Source: Succinatimonas sp. UBA6849 (GTDB taxonomy: Bacteria; Pseudomonadota; Gammaproteobacteria; Enterobacterales; Succinivibrionaceae). Taken from it: DNA of 16,863 nucleotides. Positions within the stretch are counted from its first letter, which is position 1; each line of letters starts with the position of its first letter. The translations under genes and the position numbers were made by a program. The notes beneath the pieces were generated by a model that saw only the letters and a program-made list of their open reading frames with translations, was not told the origin of the DNA and searched no databases. Shown one piece after another: positions 7,191-14,312 of this stretch. The DNA is taken from positions 1 through 16,863 of the forward strand of contig DKDL01000044.1 in assembly GCA_002449335.1 (NCBI GenBank), written 5' to 3'.

Positions 7191-7306
7191 TAAATTACAT
7201 CATATTGTGTATTTTAATTCATTTACATACTACCTTATATAAAAAGCATAAATTACCTATTCGTTAATTTATTCTTAATTTAATAGACACACTCAGCACA
7301 ACAAAA

Positions 7307-7325
7307 TGTATAGCGTTCACATACA
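7307..7325. promoter_or_regulatory. Lac-like operator overlapping the SBP2 ribosome-binding region
   Basis: TGTATAGCGTTCACATACA has imperfect twofold symmetry (TGTAT...ATACA). Read in reverse it contains TGTGAACGC, like the lac half site TGTGAGCGC. It ends at the first base of the Shine-Dalgarno AGGAG (7325-7329), 9 bases before the start codon, an unusually downstream position that would block elongation or early initiation. Confidence 0.55.
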
Positions 7326-7334
7326 GGAGTTATT

Positions 7335-8552
7335 ATGACCAACTTATCTAAATTAGCCTTAGCTTTAGGTTTAACCCTAGCATCAGGCATTGCAGCAGCT
7401 CAGACCCAGCTTAACGTTTGGGAGGATATCCAAAAGTCAAAAGGTATCACACAGGCTGTAGCAGACTTTGAAAAAGAGTTCGATGTTAAAGTAAACATTC
7501 AGGAAATGCCTTATACACAGCAGATTGAAAAACTGCGTTTAGACGGTCCTGCTGGCATTGGTCCTGATGTAATGGTTATTCCTCATGATCAGTTAGGTGC
7601 TGCTGTTGTTCAGAATCTAATTACTCCTGTAAAGTCAATGCAGGAAAATGCTGACAAATATATCAATTCAGCAATTTCAGCTTTCACAGCAAACGGTCAG
7701 ATCTACGGTGTACCAAAGGTTGTAGAAACAGTTGTGATGTTCTACAACAAAGAAATGATTAAAAAGCCTTTTGAAACCTTTGACGAGTACTACAAGTACT
7801 CAAAAGAGCACACCAAAGACGGTAACTTCGGTTTATTAGCCAAGTTTGACTCAATCTACTACGCATACGGCGCTCTAGCTCCATATGGCGCTTATGTATT
7901 CAAGCGTGATGCAGAGGGTAATTATGATGCCGAGGATGTAGGTCTGTCAAATGAGGGTGCTGTAGAAGGCGTAGAGTACATCAAGAAGTTCTACACTGAA
8001 GGTTTATTCCCTGCAGGTATCATCGGTGACAATGGCATCAATGCTATTGACTCTCTATTTACCGAGAAGAAAGCAGCTGCCGTTATCAACGGCCCATGGG
8101 CTGTTGAGCCATATACAAAAGCAGGTGTTGATTTTGGTGTAGTACCACTACCAAAATTACCTAACGGCAAAGATATGAGCTCATTTATGGGTGTTAAAGG
8201 TTATGTAATCTCATCATGGGCAAAAGATCATGATTTAGCAGAGAAGTTCATCAATTACATCAACCAGCCTAAGTATGCTGCAATCCGCTTTAAGGAAACC
8301 ATGGAGATCCCTCCTATTAAGGAAGTTATGGCAGACTCTATCATTCAGGACAATGCAATTGCTTCAGCTATTGCAACACAGGCATCCCGTGCAACTCCAA
8401 TGCCTTCAATTCCTGAGATGTCAGAAGTCTGGGGCCCTATCGATGCAGCACTACAGTTAAGTGTAACCGGTAAACAGGATGTTAAATCTGCTCTACAGGG
8501 AGCTACCGATCATATCCACAATCAGATCGAAGCATTCCGTTCAGGCATGTAA
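7335..8552 (+). CDS. ganE: SBP2: MalE-type periplasmic oligosaccharide-binding protein of the main operon
   Basis: This 405-residue precursor has a signal peptide cleaved near Ala-Ala-Ala22. AGGAG five bases before the ATG is the strongest ribosome site in the locus. MalE-type landmarks are LNVWEDIQKSKGI at the mature N-terminus, GPDVMVIPHDQLG, VPKVVETVVMFYNKE, LAPYGAYVF, AAVINGPWAVEPY, FMGVKGYVIS and MPSIPEMSEVW. No cysteine is present. As first gene of the SBP2-malF-malG-GH53-GH42 operon it should be the primary ligand carrier, bringing galacto-oligosaccharides from the porin to the permeases. The ligand is inferred from the enzymes downstream; the fold alone would fit maltodextrins too. 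It is closely similar to SBP1 and less so to SBP3. A stem-loop after its stop may keep its mRNA in excess. Confidence 0.92.
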   Translation: MTNLSKLALALGLTLASGIAAAQTQLNVWEDIQKSKGITQAVADFEKEFDVKVNIQEMPYTQQIEKLRLDGPAGIGPDVMVIPHDQLGAAVVQNLITPVKSMQENADKYINSAISAFTANGQIYGVPKVVETVVMFYNKEMIKKPFETFDEYYKYSKEHTKDGNFGLLAKFDSIYYAYGALAPYGAYVFKRDAEGNYDAEDVGLSNEGAVEGVEYIKKFYTEGLFPAGIIGDNGINAIDSLFTEKKAAAVINGPWAVEPYTKAGVDFGVVPLPKLPNGKDMSSFMGVKGYVISSWAKDHDLAEKFINYINQPKYAAIRFKETMEIPPIKEVMADSIIQDNAIASAIATQASRATPMPSIPEMSEVWGPIDAALQLSVTGKQDVKSALQGATDHIHNQIEAFRSGM

Positions 8553-8569
8553 TTTACAAAAATTAACTC

Positions 8570-8590
8570 AAGGGCAGTTTATCTGCCCTT
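8570..8590 (+). other. Intercistronic stem-loop between SBP2 and the MalF-type gene
   Basis: AAGGGCAG (8570-8577) and CTGCCCTT (8583-8590) form a perfect 8-bp stem with a 5-base loop, 17 bases after the SBP2 stop. It is followed by ATAAAAACAA, not a T-run, so complete termination is unlikely. Such elements between malE-type and malF-type genes usually protect the upstream mRNA and raise binding protein over permease. Confidence 0.75.
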
Positions 8591-8627
8591 ATAAAAACAA
8601 TCTAACTTATAACATTTAATAAAACAA

Positions 8628-9941
8628 TTGGTGGTCGAAGTGGAAGTTGTCAATACTAGTAAAGGGAATGTCAATGCAACTCATCATGCATTAACAGCTC
8701 TCATTTTAGGCATTATTCCAGGTGGCGGTCAGTTCTATAACCGTCAATGGGTAAAAGGTCTTATCTTTTTTATCTTTTTAGTAAGCTTCTTTTCTTGCTC
8801 TAAAGATTTAGTATCTCACGGTCTGTGGGGATTGGTCACCTTAGGTGAACAGGTACCTCGTGATAACTCTATCTTCTTATTAGCAGAAGGTATTATCACC
8901 GTTTTAATGGTGATCTTAGCTTTAGCACTATGGGGCGTATCCTTACATGATGCCTACGAGTGCGGTAAGAGAAGAGATGAGGGTAAAGCTTTATACTCAG
9001 TTCGTCGCCAATACAAGAACCTTTTAGATAACGGTTTCCCATACTTAATGATTGCTCCTGGCTTTATCATTTTAGTATTCGTAGTTATCTTCCCAATTAT
9101 TTTCGGTTTTGCAATTGCCTTTACCAACTACAACCTTTATAACGCACCTCCAGCTAAATTAGTACACTGGGTAGGCTTTAAGATCTTTGAGAACATCTTC
9201 TCCTTAAAGTTATGGCGTAACACTTTCTTTGATGTATTACAGTGGACTGTAGTTTGGACAGTTTTAGCTACTACCTTACAGTGTTCTGTTGGTGTATTAC
9301 TGGCTATCTTAGTAAACCAGAAAGACTTACGTTTTAGAGGCATTGTAAGAACCATCTTCATTTTACCTTGGGCAGTACCTGGTTTCGTAACCATCTTGGT
9401 ATTTGCTGGTATGTTCAACGACAGCTTTGGTGTTATCAACAACTCAATTCTGCCTATGTTTGGCATTGAGCCTAAAGCCTGGATGACAGATCCTTTCTGG
9501 ACTAAGACTGCTTTAATCATGATGCAGACCTGGTTAGGATTCCCATTTGTATTTGCTATGACCACAGGCGTACTACAGGCAATCCCAGAGGATCTGTATG
9601 AAGCAGCTACTATGGATGGCGCAAGCTCATTTACCAAGCTGCGTACTATCACTCTACCATTAGTGCTGTACTCCATTGCTCCAATTATCATTACTCAGTA
9701 CACCTTTAACTTTAACAACTTCAACATCATTTACCTGTTCAACAATGGTGGTCCTGCTGTTCCTGGTTCAAACGCAGGTGGTACTGATATCTTAGTATCA
9801 TGGATTTATAAGTTAACCATGAGCTCTTCACAGTACTCTGTAGCAGCTGCAATCACCATTCTACTGTCAATCTTTGTAGTAGGTATCGCTCTATGGCAGT
9901 TCAGAAGATCAAGTGCTTTCAAGAATGATGAGATGATGTAA
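8628..9941 (+). CDS. ganF: MalF-type ABC sugar permease subunit
   Basis: The longest form has 437 residues. It is a polytopic inner-membrane protein with about eight hydrophobic segments (roughly residues 43-58, 82-105, 138-165, 205-230, 240-262, 292-313, 345-365, 402-425), as in MalF. The permease EAA loop that docks on the ATPase is EAATMDGASSFTKLRTITLP starting at residue 325. The N-terminal IIPGGGQFYNRQW is common in MalF/GanP-type permeases. The start is uncertain because no ATG fits: TTG 8628, GTG 8631 and GTG 8640 are available. GTG 8640 has GGTGG five bases upstream and may be the true start (433 residues). The malG-type gene follows 12 bases after the stop. It forms the translocation pore with that subunit. 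Confidence 0.93.
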   Translation: MVVEVEVVNTSKGNVNATHHALTALILGIIPGGGQFYNRQWVKGLIFFIFLVSFFSCSKDLVSHGLWGLVTLGEQVPRDNSIFLLAEGIITVLMVILALALWGVSLHDAYECGKRRDEGKALYSVRRQYKNLLDNGFPYLMIAPGFIILVFVVIFPIIFGFAIAFTNYNLYNAPPAKLVHWVGFKIFENIFSLKLWRNTFFDVLQWTVVWTVLATTLQCSVGVLLAILVNQKDLRFRGIVRTIFILPWAVPGFVTILVFAGMFNDSFGVINNSILPMFGIEPKAWMTDPFWTKTALIMMQTWLGFPFVFAMTTGVLQAIPEDLYEAATMDGASSFTKLRTITLPLVLYSIAPIIITQYTFNFNNFNIIYLFNNGGPAVPGSNAGGTDILVSWIYKLTMSSSQYSVAAAITILLSIFVVGIALWQFRRSSAFKNDEMM

Positions 9942-9953
9942 GAGGAATAAAAA

Positions 9954-10802
9954 ATGGTTAAAAGCAGTATTAAACGTCAGACTCATATAAGACTAGGTTT
10001 AACCTGGCTCGTTATTGGCTTTGTAAGCTTGCTCATTACCTATCCATTAGTATGGACAGTAGGTGCATCACTAAATCCTGGTAACAGCTTAATGAGCTCA
10101 TCAATTATTCCAAAGAATATTTCTTTTGAGCACTACGCTGCCCTGTTTAACGGTCAGGTAGATTATGTAACCTGGTACTGGAACTCCATGAAGATCAGTT
10201 TCTTTACCATGGTCTTAACTTTAATCTTTGTAAGCTTTACCGCCTACTCATTCTCACGCTTCCGTTTCGTCGGTCGTAAGAATGGTCTAGTTCTGTTCTT
10301 ACTACTACAAATGATCCCTCAGTTCTCAGCACTGATTGCAATCTTTGTACTGTCACAGATGTTAGGCTTGGTAAACTCACATTTAGCTTTAGTTCTGATT
10401 TATGTAGGCGGCATGATCCCTATGAATACCTACTTAATGAAAGGCTATATTGATGCTATTCCTCGTGATATGGATGAGTCAGCTAGAATGGATGGCGCAG
10501 GTCACTTCAGAATTTTCTGTGAGATCATTATGCCTTTATCAAAGCCAATTATTGCTGTAATTGCCCTGTTCTCATTTACAGGACCATTAGGTGATTTCAT
10601 TCTATCAACCACTATTTTAAGAACACCAGATCAGTTCACACTGCCAATCGGTCTGTATAACTTAGTTTCCATGAAGATGGGTGCAAGCTATACCACCTAT
10701 GCAGCAGGTGCCGTACTGATTTCAGTACCAGTTGCTCTACTGTTCTTATGGTTACAGAAGTTCTTCGTATCAGGACTTACCGCAGGTGGTTCAAAGGGTT
10801 AA
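9954..10802 (+). CDS. ganG: MalG-type ABC sugar permease subunit
   Basis: This 282-residue inner-membrane protein has about six membrane segments. The EAA-like loop DESARMDGAGHFRIFCEIIM starts at residue 174, with the usual Gly181 and a following Pro-Leu, and contacts the ATPase. The C-terminus FVSGLTAGGSKG is nearly the same as the end of E. coli MalG, which reaches into the ATPase interface, so pairing with a MalK-type subunit is well supported. AGAGGAA (9941-9947) precedes the ATG and overlaps the malF-type stop, so the two are translated as a pair. The GH53 lipoprotein gene begins 28 bases downstream. Confidence 0.95.
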   Translation: MVKSSIKRQTHIRLGLTWLVIGFVSLLITYPLVWTVGASLNPGNSLMSSSIIPKNISFEHYAALFNGQVDYVTWYWNSMKISFFTMVLTLIFVSFTAYSFSRFRFVGRKNGLVLFLLLQMIPQFSALIAIFVLSQMLGLVNSHLALVLIYVGGMIPMNTYLMKGYIDAIPRDMDESARMDGAGHFRIFCEIIMPLSKPIIAVIALFSFTGPLGDFILSTTILRTPDQFTLPIGLYNLVSMKMGASYTTYAAGAVLISVPVALLFLWLQKFFVSGLTAGGSKG

Positions 10803-10830
10803 TCAACAAACATAATCTAGGAAAAAAATC
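10801..10830 (+). promoter_or_regulatory. CA-rich leader with ribosome site before the GH53 gene
   Basis: AATCAACAAACATAATCTAG is followed by GAAAAAAATC and the start codon; AGGA (10819-10822) is the Shine-Dalgarno. The first 20 bases match the leader of SBP3 (14291-14310) at 18 positions and resemble the porin and SBP1 leaders. It overlaps the last two bases of the malG-type stop codon. Confidence 0.65.
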
Positions 10831-12078
10831 ATGAATAAATCATTAAAAGTGCTGGCAGTTGCTGTGCTGTCAGCTATGGTAGGAGCTTGCGCTTCAAATA
10901 ATGCAAGCGATAACAACAATACTGTTGCAAATCAAGCAGTTGTAAGTAAAGACGTGCAATTTACCAAAGCTAATCTGCCATCTACCTTTATCAAAGGAGC
11001 TGATGTTTCAGAGTTAGCTGAAATGGAAGAAAACGGCTTTAAGTACTTTGATGCTAACGGTAATGAAGCAGATGCTCTTACCATTTTAAAGAACAACGGC
11101 ATCAACTATATGCGTGTACGCCTTTGGGTAGATCCTCAGGATAAAGACGGTAATAGCTATGGTGCAGGTCACAATGATTTAAAGACCACACTAGCGTTAG
11201 CTAAGAGAATTAAAGCTTTGGGCGTGAAGTTCCTATTAGATTTCCATTATTCAGATTTCTGGACAGATCCTGGCAAACAGCTAAAACCAAAAGCTTGGGA
11301 AAAACTATCTTTTGCACAGCTTAATAAAGCTATCTACAAATACACAAAAGACACTATTGCTACCTTCAAAAAAGAAGGTGTAATGCCTGACATGGTTCAG
11401 ATTGGTAACGAGATTAACTCAGGTATTCTCTGGCCTGAAGGCAAGAGCTGGGGTGGCGACGGTCACGAGTTTGACAGATTAGCAGAGCTTTTAAAATCAG
11501 CTATCAAAGGATTTGATGAGGCTAAAGGTAACTCTGAATGCAAGGTTATGTTACACCTAGCAAAGGGACCTGATCAAAGCCTCTACAAGTGGTGGTTTGA
11601 TGAAATCACCAAACGCAACGTACCATTTGATGTTATCGGTATGTCTATGTACACCTGGTGGGACGGTGGCATTCAGGCACTTGAGGACAACATCAAGTGG
11701 GTACGTGAGACTTATGGCAAAGAGGTACAGGTAGTTGAGGGCAGCTATCCTTATACCTTGGTAAGTGAAGACAATTTAGCTAATGACTTCTCTGAAAAAG
11801 ACGCAAAGACCTCTGGCTATGAAGCATCAGTACAGGGTCAGTACTCATACTTAAAAGATCTTTTAGAAGGTATCAATAAAGCAGGTGGTACCGGTTTCTT
11901 CTACTGGGGCACAACCTGGAAGACTGTAAAAGGAAAAGAGATCTCCTGGGGAACTCCTGCTTCATTTAAATACATTAGCTGCGATGCAAGCTGCACTGTA
12001 GGTAATGCTCGTGAGAATCAGGCTCTATTTGATAAGGACGGCAAAGTTCTTGAGTCTGTAAAAGTATTTAACGATTAA
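10831..12078 (+). CDS. ganA: GH53 arabinogalactan endo-beta-1,4-galactanase, predicted lipoprotein
   Basis: This 415-residue enzyme hydrolyses internal beta-1,4-galactosyl bonds of galactan. The N-terminus is a lipoprotein signal with lipobox Val-Gly-Ala-Cys20; Ala at +2 predicts outer-membrane sorting. An Asn/Ser-rich linker (about 21-45) leads into the GH53 barrel: FIKGADVSELAEME, MRVRLWVDP, LLDFHYSDFWTDPGKQ, then acid/base Glu194 in QIGNEINSGILWPEG and nucleophile Glu303 in QVVEGSYPYT. Both catalytic residues are present. Many homologues read VVETSYP; here Gly replaces Thr. A short Cys-x3-Cys (CDASC) lies near the C-terminus. The symbol follows Erwinia chrysanthemi usage (GanA); in Bacillus the same activity is called GanB. 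Placement between permeases and beta-galactosidase supports galactan as substrate. Confidence 0.95.
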   Translation: MNKSLKVLAVAVLSAMVGACASNNASDNNNTVANQAVVSKDVQFTKANLPSTFIKGADVSELAEMEENGFKYFDANGNEADALTILKNNGINYMRVRLWVDPQDKDGNSYGAGHNDLKTTLALAKRIKALGVKFLLDFHYSDFWTDPGKQLKPKAWEKLSFAQLNKAIYKYTKDTIATFKKEGVMPDMVQIGNEINSGILWPEGKSWGGDGHEFDRLAELLKSAIKGFDEAKGNSECKVMLHLAKGPDQSLYKWWFDEITKRNVPFDVIGMSMYTWWDGGIQALEDNIKWVRETYGKEVQVVEGSYPYTLVSEDNLANDFSEKDAKTSGYEASVQGQYSYLKDLLEGINKAGGTGFFYWGTTWKTVKGKEISWGTPASFKYISCDASCTVGNARENQALFDKDGKVLESVKVFND

Positions 12079-12093
12079 AACGGAATTATAACA

Positions 12094-14142
12094 ATGTCTT
12101 TTGAACCTTTATTTGGAAAGCATAAGATCTTCTACGGAGCAGACTATAACCCAGAACAGTGGTTAGACTCACCTGAGATCTTAGAAAAAGATTTAGAACT
12201 CATGAAACAGGCTCACTGTTCAATTATGTCAGTAGGGATCTTTTCATGGGCAAAATTGGAGCCACAAGAAGGTGTATACAACTTTGAGTGGTTGGATAAA
12301 GTTTTAGATAATTTAAATAAAATCGGAGTGAAGGTCTTTTTAGCAACACCTAGTGGCGCCCGCCCTGGTTGGATGTCTAAAAAGTATCCTGAGGTCTTAA
12401 GAGTCTGGGACAACCGTGTAAGAGCACTGCATGGTGGTCGTCACAATCATTGCTCATCATCACCTGTATATCGTGAGATGGTCAAAAAGATCGATACAGC
12501 TCTTGCTGAGCGTTACTCACATCATCCTGCTGTAATCGGCTGGCATATTTCAAATGAGTTCTCAGGATCATGCCATTGTGAGTTCTGCCAGAAACGCTTT
12601 AGAGAATGGCTAAAAGCAAAATATAAGACCTTGGATAACTTGAATAAAGCTTACTGGTCAACTTTCTGGAGCCATACCTATTCATCATGGGATGAGATTG
12701 AGTCACCTTCATCAATAGGTGAGAATGCAGTTCATGCTTTAAATCTTGATTGGAAGAGATTTAATACCGAGCTTTGCATGGACTTTTGCAAACATGAAAT
12801 TGATACAGTAAAGGCAGTAAATCCAGCTCTGCCTGTTACTACCAATTTCATGGAATTCTTCTATGACTATGACTACTTTGAGTTCTCAAAGATCTTAGAT
12901 TTCATTTCATGGGACAGCTACCCTGAGTGGCATGTATATAAGGATGAGGAAAAAATCCCAGTATATACAGCTATGAACCATGATCTCATGAGATCATTAA
13001 AAGGTGGTCAGCCATTTGTGCTCATGGAGCAGACTCCAACATGCACTAACTGGAGAGGACTCTCTAAGCTTAAAAAGCCTAATATGAACACTTTAGGCTC
13101 ACTTCAGGCTATGGCACATGGTGCTGATAATATTCAGTACTTCCAGTGGCGCAAGAGCCGTGGTTCAAGTGAAAAGTTCCATGGTGCTTTTATAGATCAT
13201 GTAGGACATTTAGATACCAGAGCAGGTCACGAGGAATGTGAGTTAGGAGCAAAGCTTGAAAAGCTACGCGAAATTGCTGGCACTCGTGTTGATGCTAAGG
13301 TAGCTATCGTCTTTGATACTGTAAACCGTTGGGCAATTGACGATGCACAAGGCCCTCGTAACGTAGGTAAGAAATACCTTGAGGTATGTTTAGATTACTA
13401 CAAAGCCTTATGGAAGAAAGGCATCAACGTCGATGTCATCGATGAGACCTGTCCATTGGACAAATACAAGGTAGTAATCGCACCTATGACCTATATGATC
13501 CGTGGTGATTACGCTAAACGTGTTGAAGAGTTCGTCAAAAACGGCGGTCACTACCTGTCAACCTTCTGGTCAGGCATTGTTGATGATACCGATCTGTGCT
13601 TCTTAGGAGGCTTCCCAGGCCCTCTAAAAGATGTTTTAGGCATCTGGGACGAGGAAATTGAGTGTCTTGGTGATGATGAGTCAGTACGGGTAAAGAGTAT
13701 CTGCGATTGCACCGGCTTTAACAGATGCTTTAGCGCAACTCACCTGTGTGCTCTTATTCATGCTAATGACGCTAAAGTCTTAGCTGAGTATGACAGCGAT
13801 TTCTTTAAAGGCATGGCAGCTGCTACTGTAAACAATTACGGTAAAGGCAAAGCTTACTATGTAGCTACCCGTCTTGAAGAGTCATTTATCGATGCTTTTG
13901 TAGGTTCAATCCTGCAGGAGAATGATATTCACGGACCTATTGAGGCACTACCTTTTGATGTTTCATGCCATACACGTTACAACGATGAGTATGAGTACGT
14001 CTTCTTGGGTAATTACTCTTCAAAGGCTCAGAACATTAACTTAACTTGTGAATATACAGATCTTTTAAATCACAACAGATCTGTATCAGGACAGGTAACT
14101 TTAGAACCATATGGCAGCCTGGTTTTAAAGCATAAAAGATAA
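12094..14142 (+). CDS. ganB: GH42 beta-galactosidase, cytoplasmic
   Basis: This 682-residue protein has no signal peptide and acts in the cytoplasm, releasing galactose from imported galacto-oligosaccharides. The GH42 barrel starts with KIFYGADYNPEQW. Acid/base Glu155 lies in GWHISNEFSG and nucleophile Glu312 in FVLMEQTPTCTNW. The zinc-type cysteine cluster of many GH42 enzymes is visible: Cys120, Cys160, Cys162 and Cys165 (SCHCEFC). The later part fits the trimerisation domain (about 390-600) and a small C-terminal beta domain. The length is normal for the family. It starts 15 bases after the GH53 stop with only a weak GGA upstream. The Erwinia name is GanB; the Bacillus name is GanA. No galactose kinase or epimerase gene is in the window, so galactose must be processed elsewhere. 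Confidence 0.95.
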   Translation: MSFEPLFGKHKIFYGADYNPEQWLDSPEILEKDLELMKQAHCSIMSVGIFSWAKLEPQEGVYNFEWLDKVLDNLNKIGVKVFLATPSGARPGWMSKKYPEVLRVWDNRVRALHGGRHNHCSSSPVYREMVKKIDTALAERYSHHPAVIGWHISNEFSGSCHCEFCQKRFREWLKAKYKTLDNLNKAYWSTFWSHTYSSWDEIESPSSIGENAVHALNLDWKRFNTELCMDFCKHEIDTVKAVNPALPVTTNFMEFFYDYDYFEFSKILDFISWDSYPEWHVYKDEEKIPVYTAMNHDLMRSLKGGQPFVLMEQTPTCTNWRGLSKLKKPNMNTLGSLQAMAHGADNIQYFQWRKSRGSSEKFHGAFIDHVGHLDTRAGHEECELGAKLEKLREIAGTRVDAKVAIVFDTVNRWAIDDAQGPRNVGKKYLEVCLDYYKALWKKGINVDVIDETCPLDKYKVVIAPMTYMIRGDYAKRVEEFVKNGGHYLSTFWSGIVDDTDLCFLGGFPGPLKDVLGIWDEEIECLGDDESVRVKSICDCTGFNRCFSATHLCALIHANDAKVLAEYDSDFFKGMAAATVNNYGKGKAYYVATRLEESFIDAFVGSILQENDIHGPIEALPFDVSCHTRYNDEYEYVFLGNYSSKAQNINLTCEYTDLLNHNRSVSGQVTLEPYGSLVLKHKR

Positions 14143-14159
14143 ACAAAAAAAATAACTAG

Positions 14160-14281
14160 AAAACTGTAGATATAAACAGTTTCCATTGCTGACCTTACGG
14201 TGTTTTGAAAATGTTAGATTGTTAAGTGGCTTCTACACCCTGCCACTTTATGAAATAGCTGCTTCAAGCACCGTTTTTTTT
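14160..14281 (+). terminator. Structured terminator or attenuator between GH42 and SBP3
   Basis: A first hairpin AAACTG/CAGTTT (about 14161-14182) is followed by a long-range stem: ACGGTGTTTTGAA (14197-14209) pairs with TTCAAGCACCGT (14263-14274) with one bulge. Inside it is a perfect 7-bp hairpin AAGTGGC/GCCACTT (14224-14230, 14242-14248). The outer stem runs straight into T8 (14274-14281). This should terminate the main operon. Because it ends 31 bases before SBP3, it may act as an attenuator for that gene. Confidence 0.75.
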
Positions 14282-14290
14282 CACAACAAC

Positions 14291-14312
14291 AATCAACAAA
14301 CATAAACTAACT
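14291..14312 (+). promoter_or_regulatory. CA-rich leader of SBP3 lacking a Shine-Dalgarno
   Basis: AATCAACAAACATAAACTAA (14291-14310) repeats the GH53 leader at 18 of 20 bases, but the GGAAAAAAATC that follows there is missing. The start codon therefore comes three bases after the shared block with no purine-rich ribosome site. Confidence 0.65.

Larger units (their letters stand above)
7007..7334. other. Divergent regulatory region between the ATPase gene and the SBP2 operon
   Basis: This 328-base, very AT-rich region holds a CRP-like site (7175-7190), a lac-like operator (7307-7325), two copies of TTTTTATACAT (7096-7106, 7161-7171) and an 8-bp inverted repeat CATGAGTT/AACTCATG (7104-7111, 7149-7156). 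Promoters for both directions must lie here. I could not choose confident -35/-10 pairs; TTTAAT at 7279-7284 is one possible -10 for SBP2. No MalT-type boxes were seen. Confidence 0.6.

Noticed and set aside
7007..7334. MalT boxes expected for a maltose regulon
   Set aside because: I found no GGGGATGAGG-type sequences here, and no malT-like gene; LacI-type control fits better.
9137..9691. 184-codon open frame antisense to the MalF-type gene
   Set aside because: It lies wholly inside a well-supported permease gene, has no recognisable motifs and no upstream ribosome site; long antisense frames are common opposite such genes.
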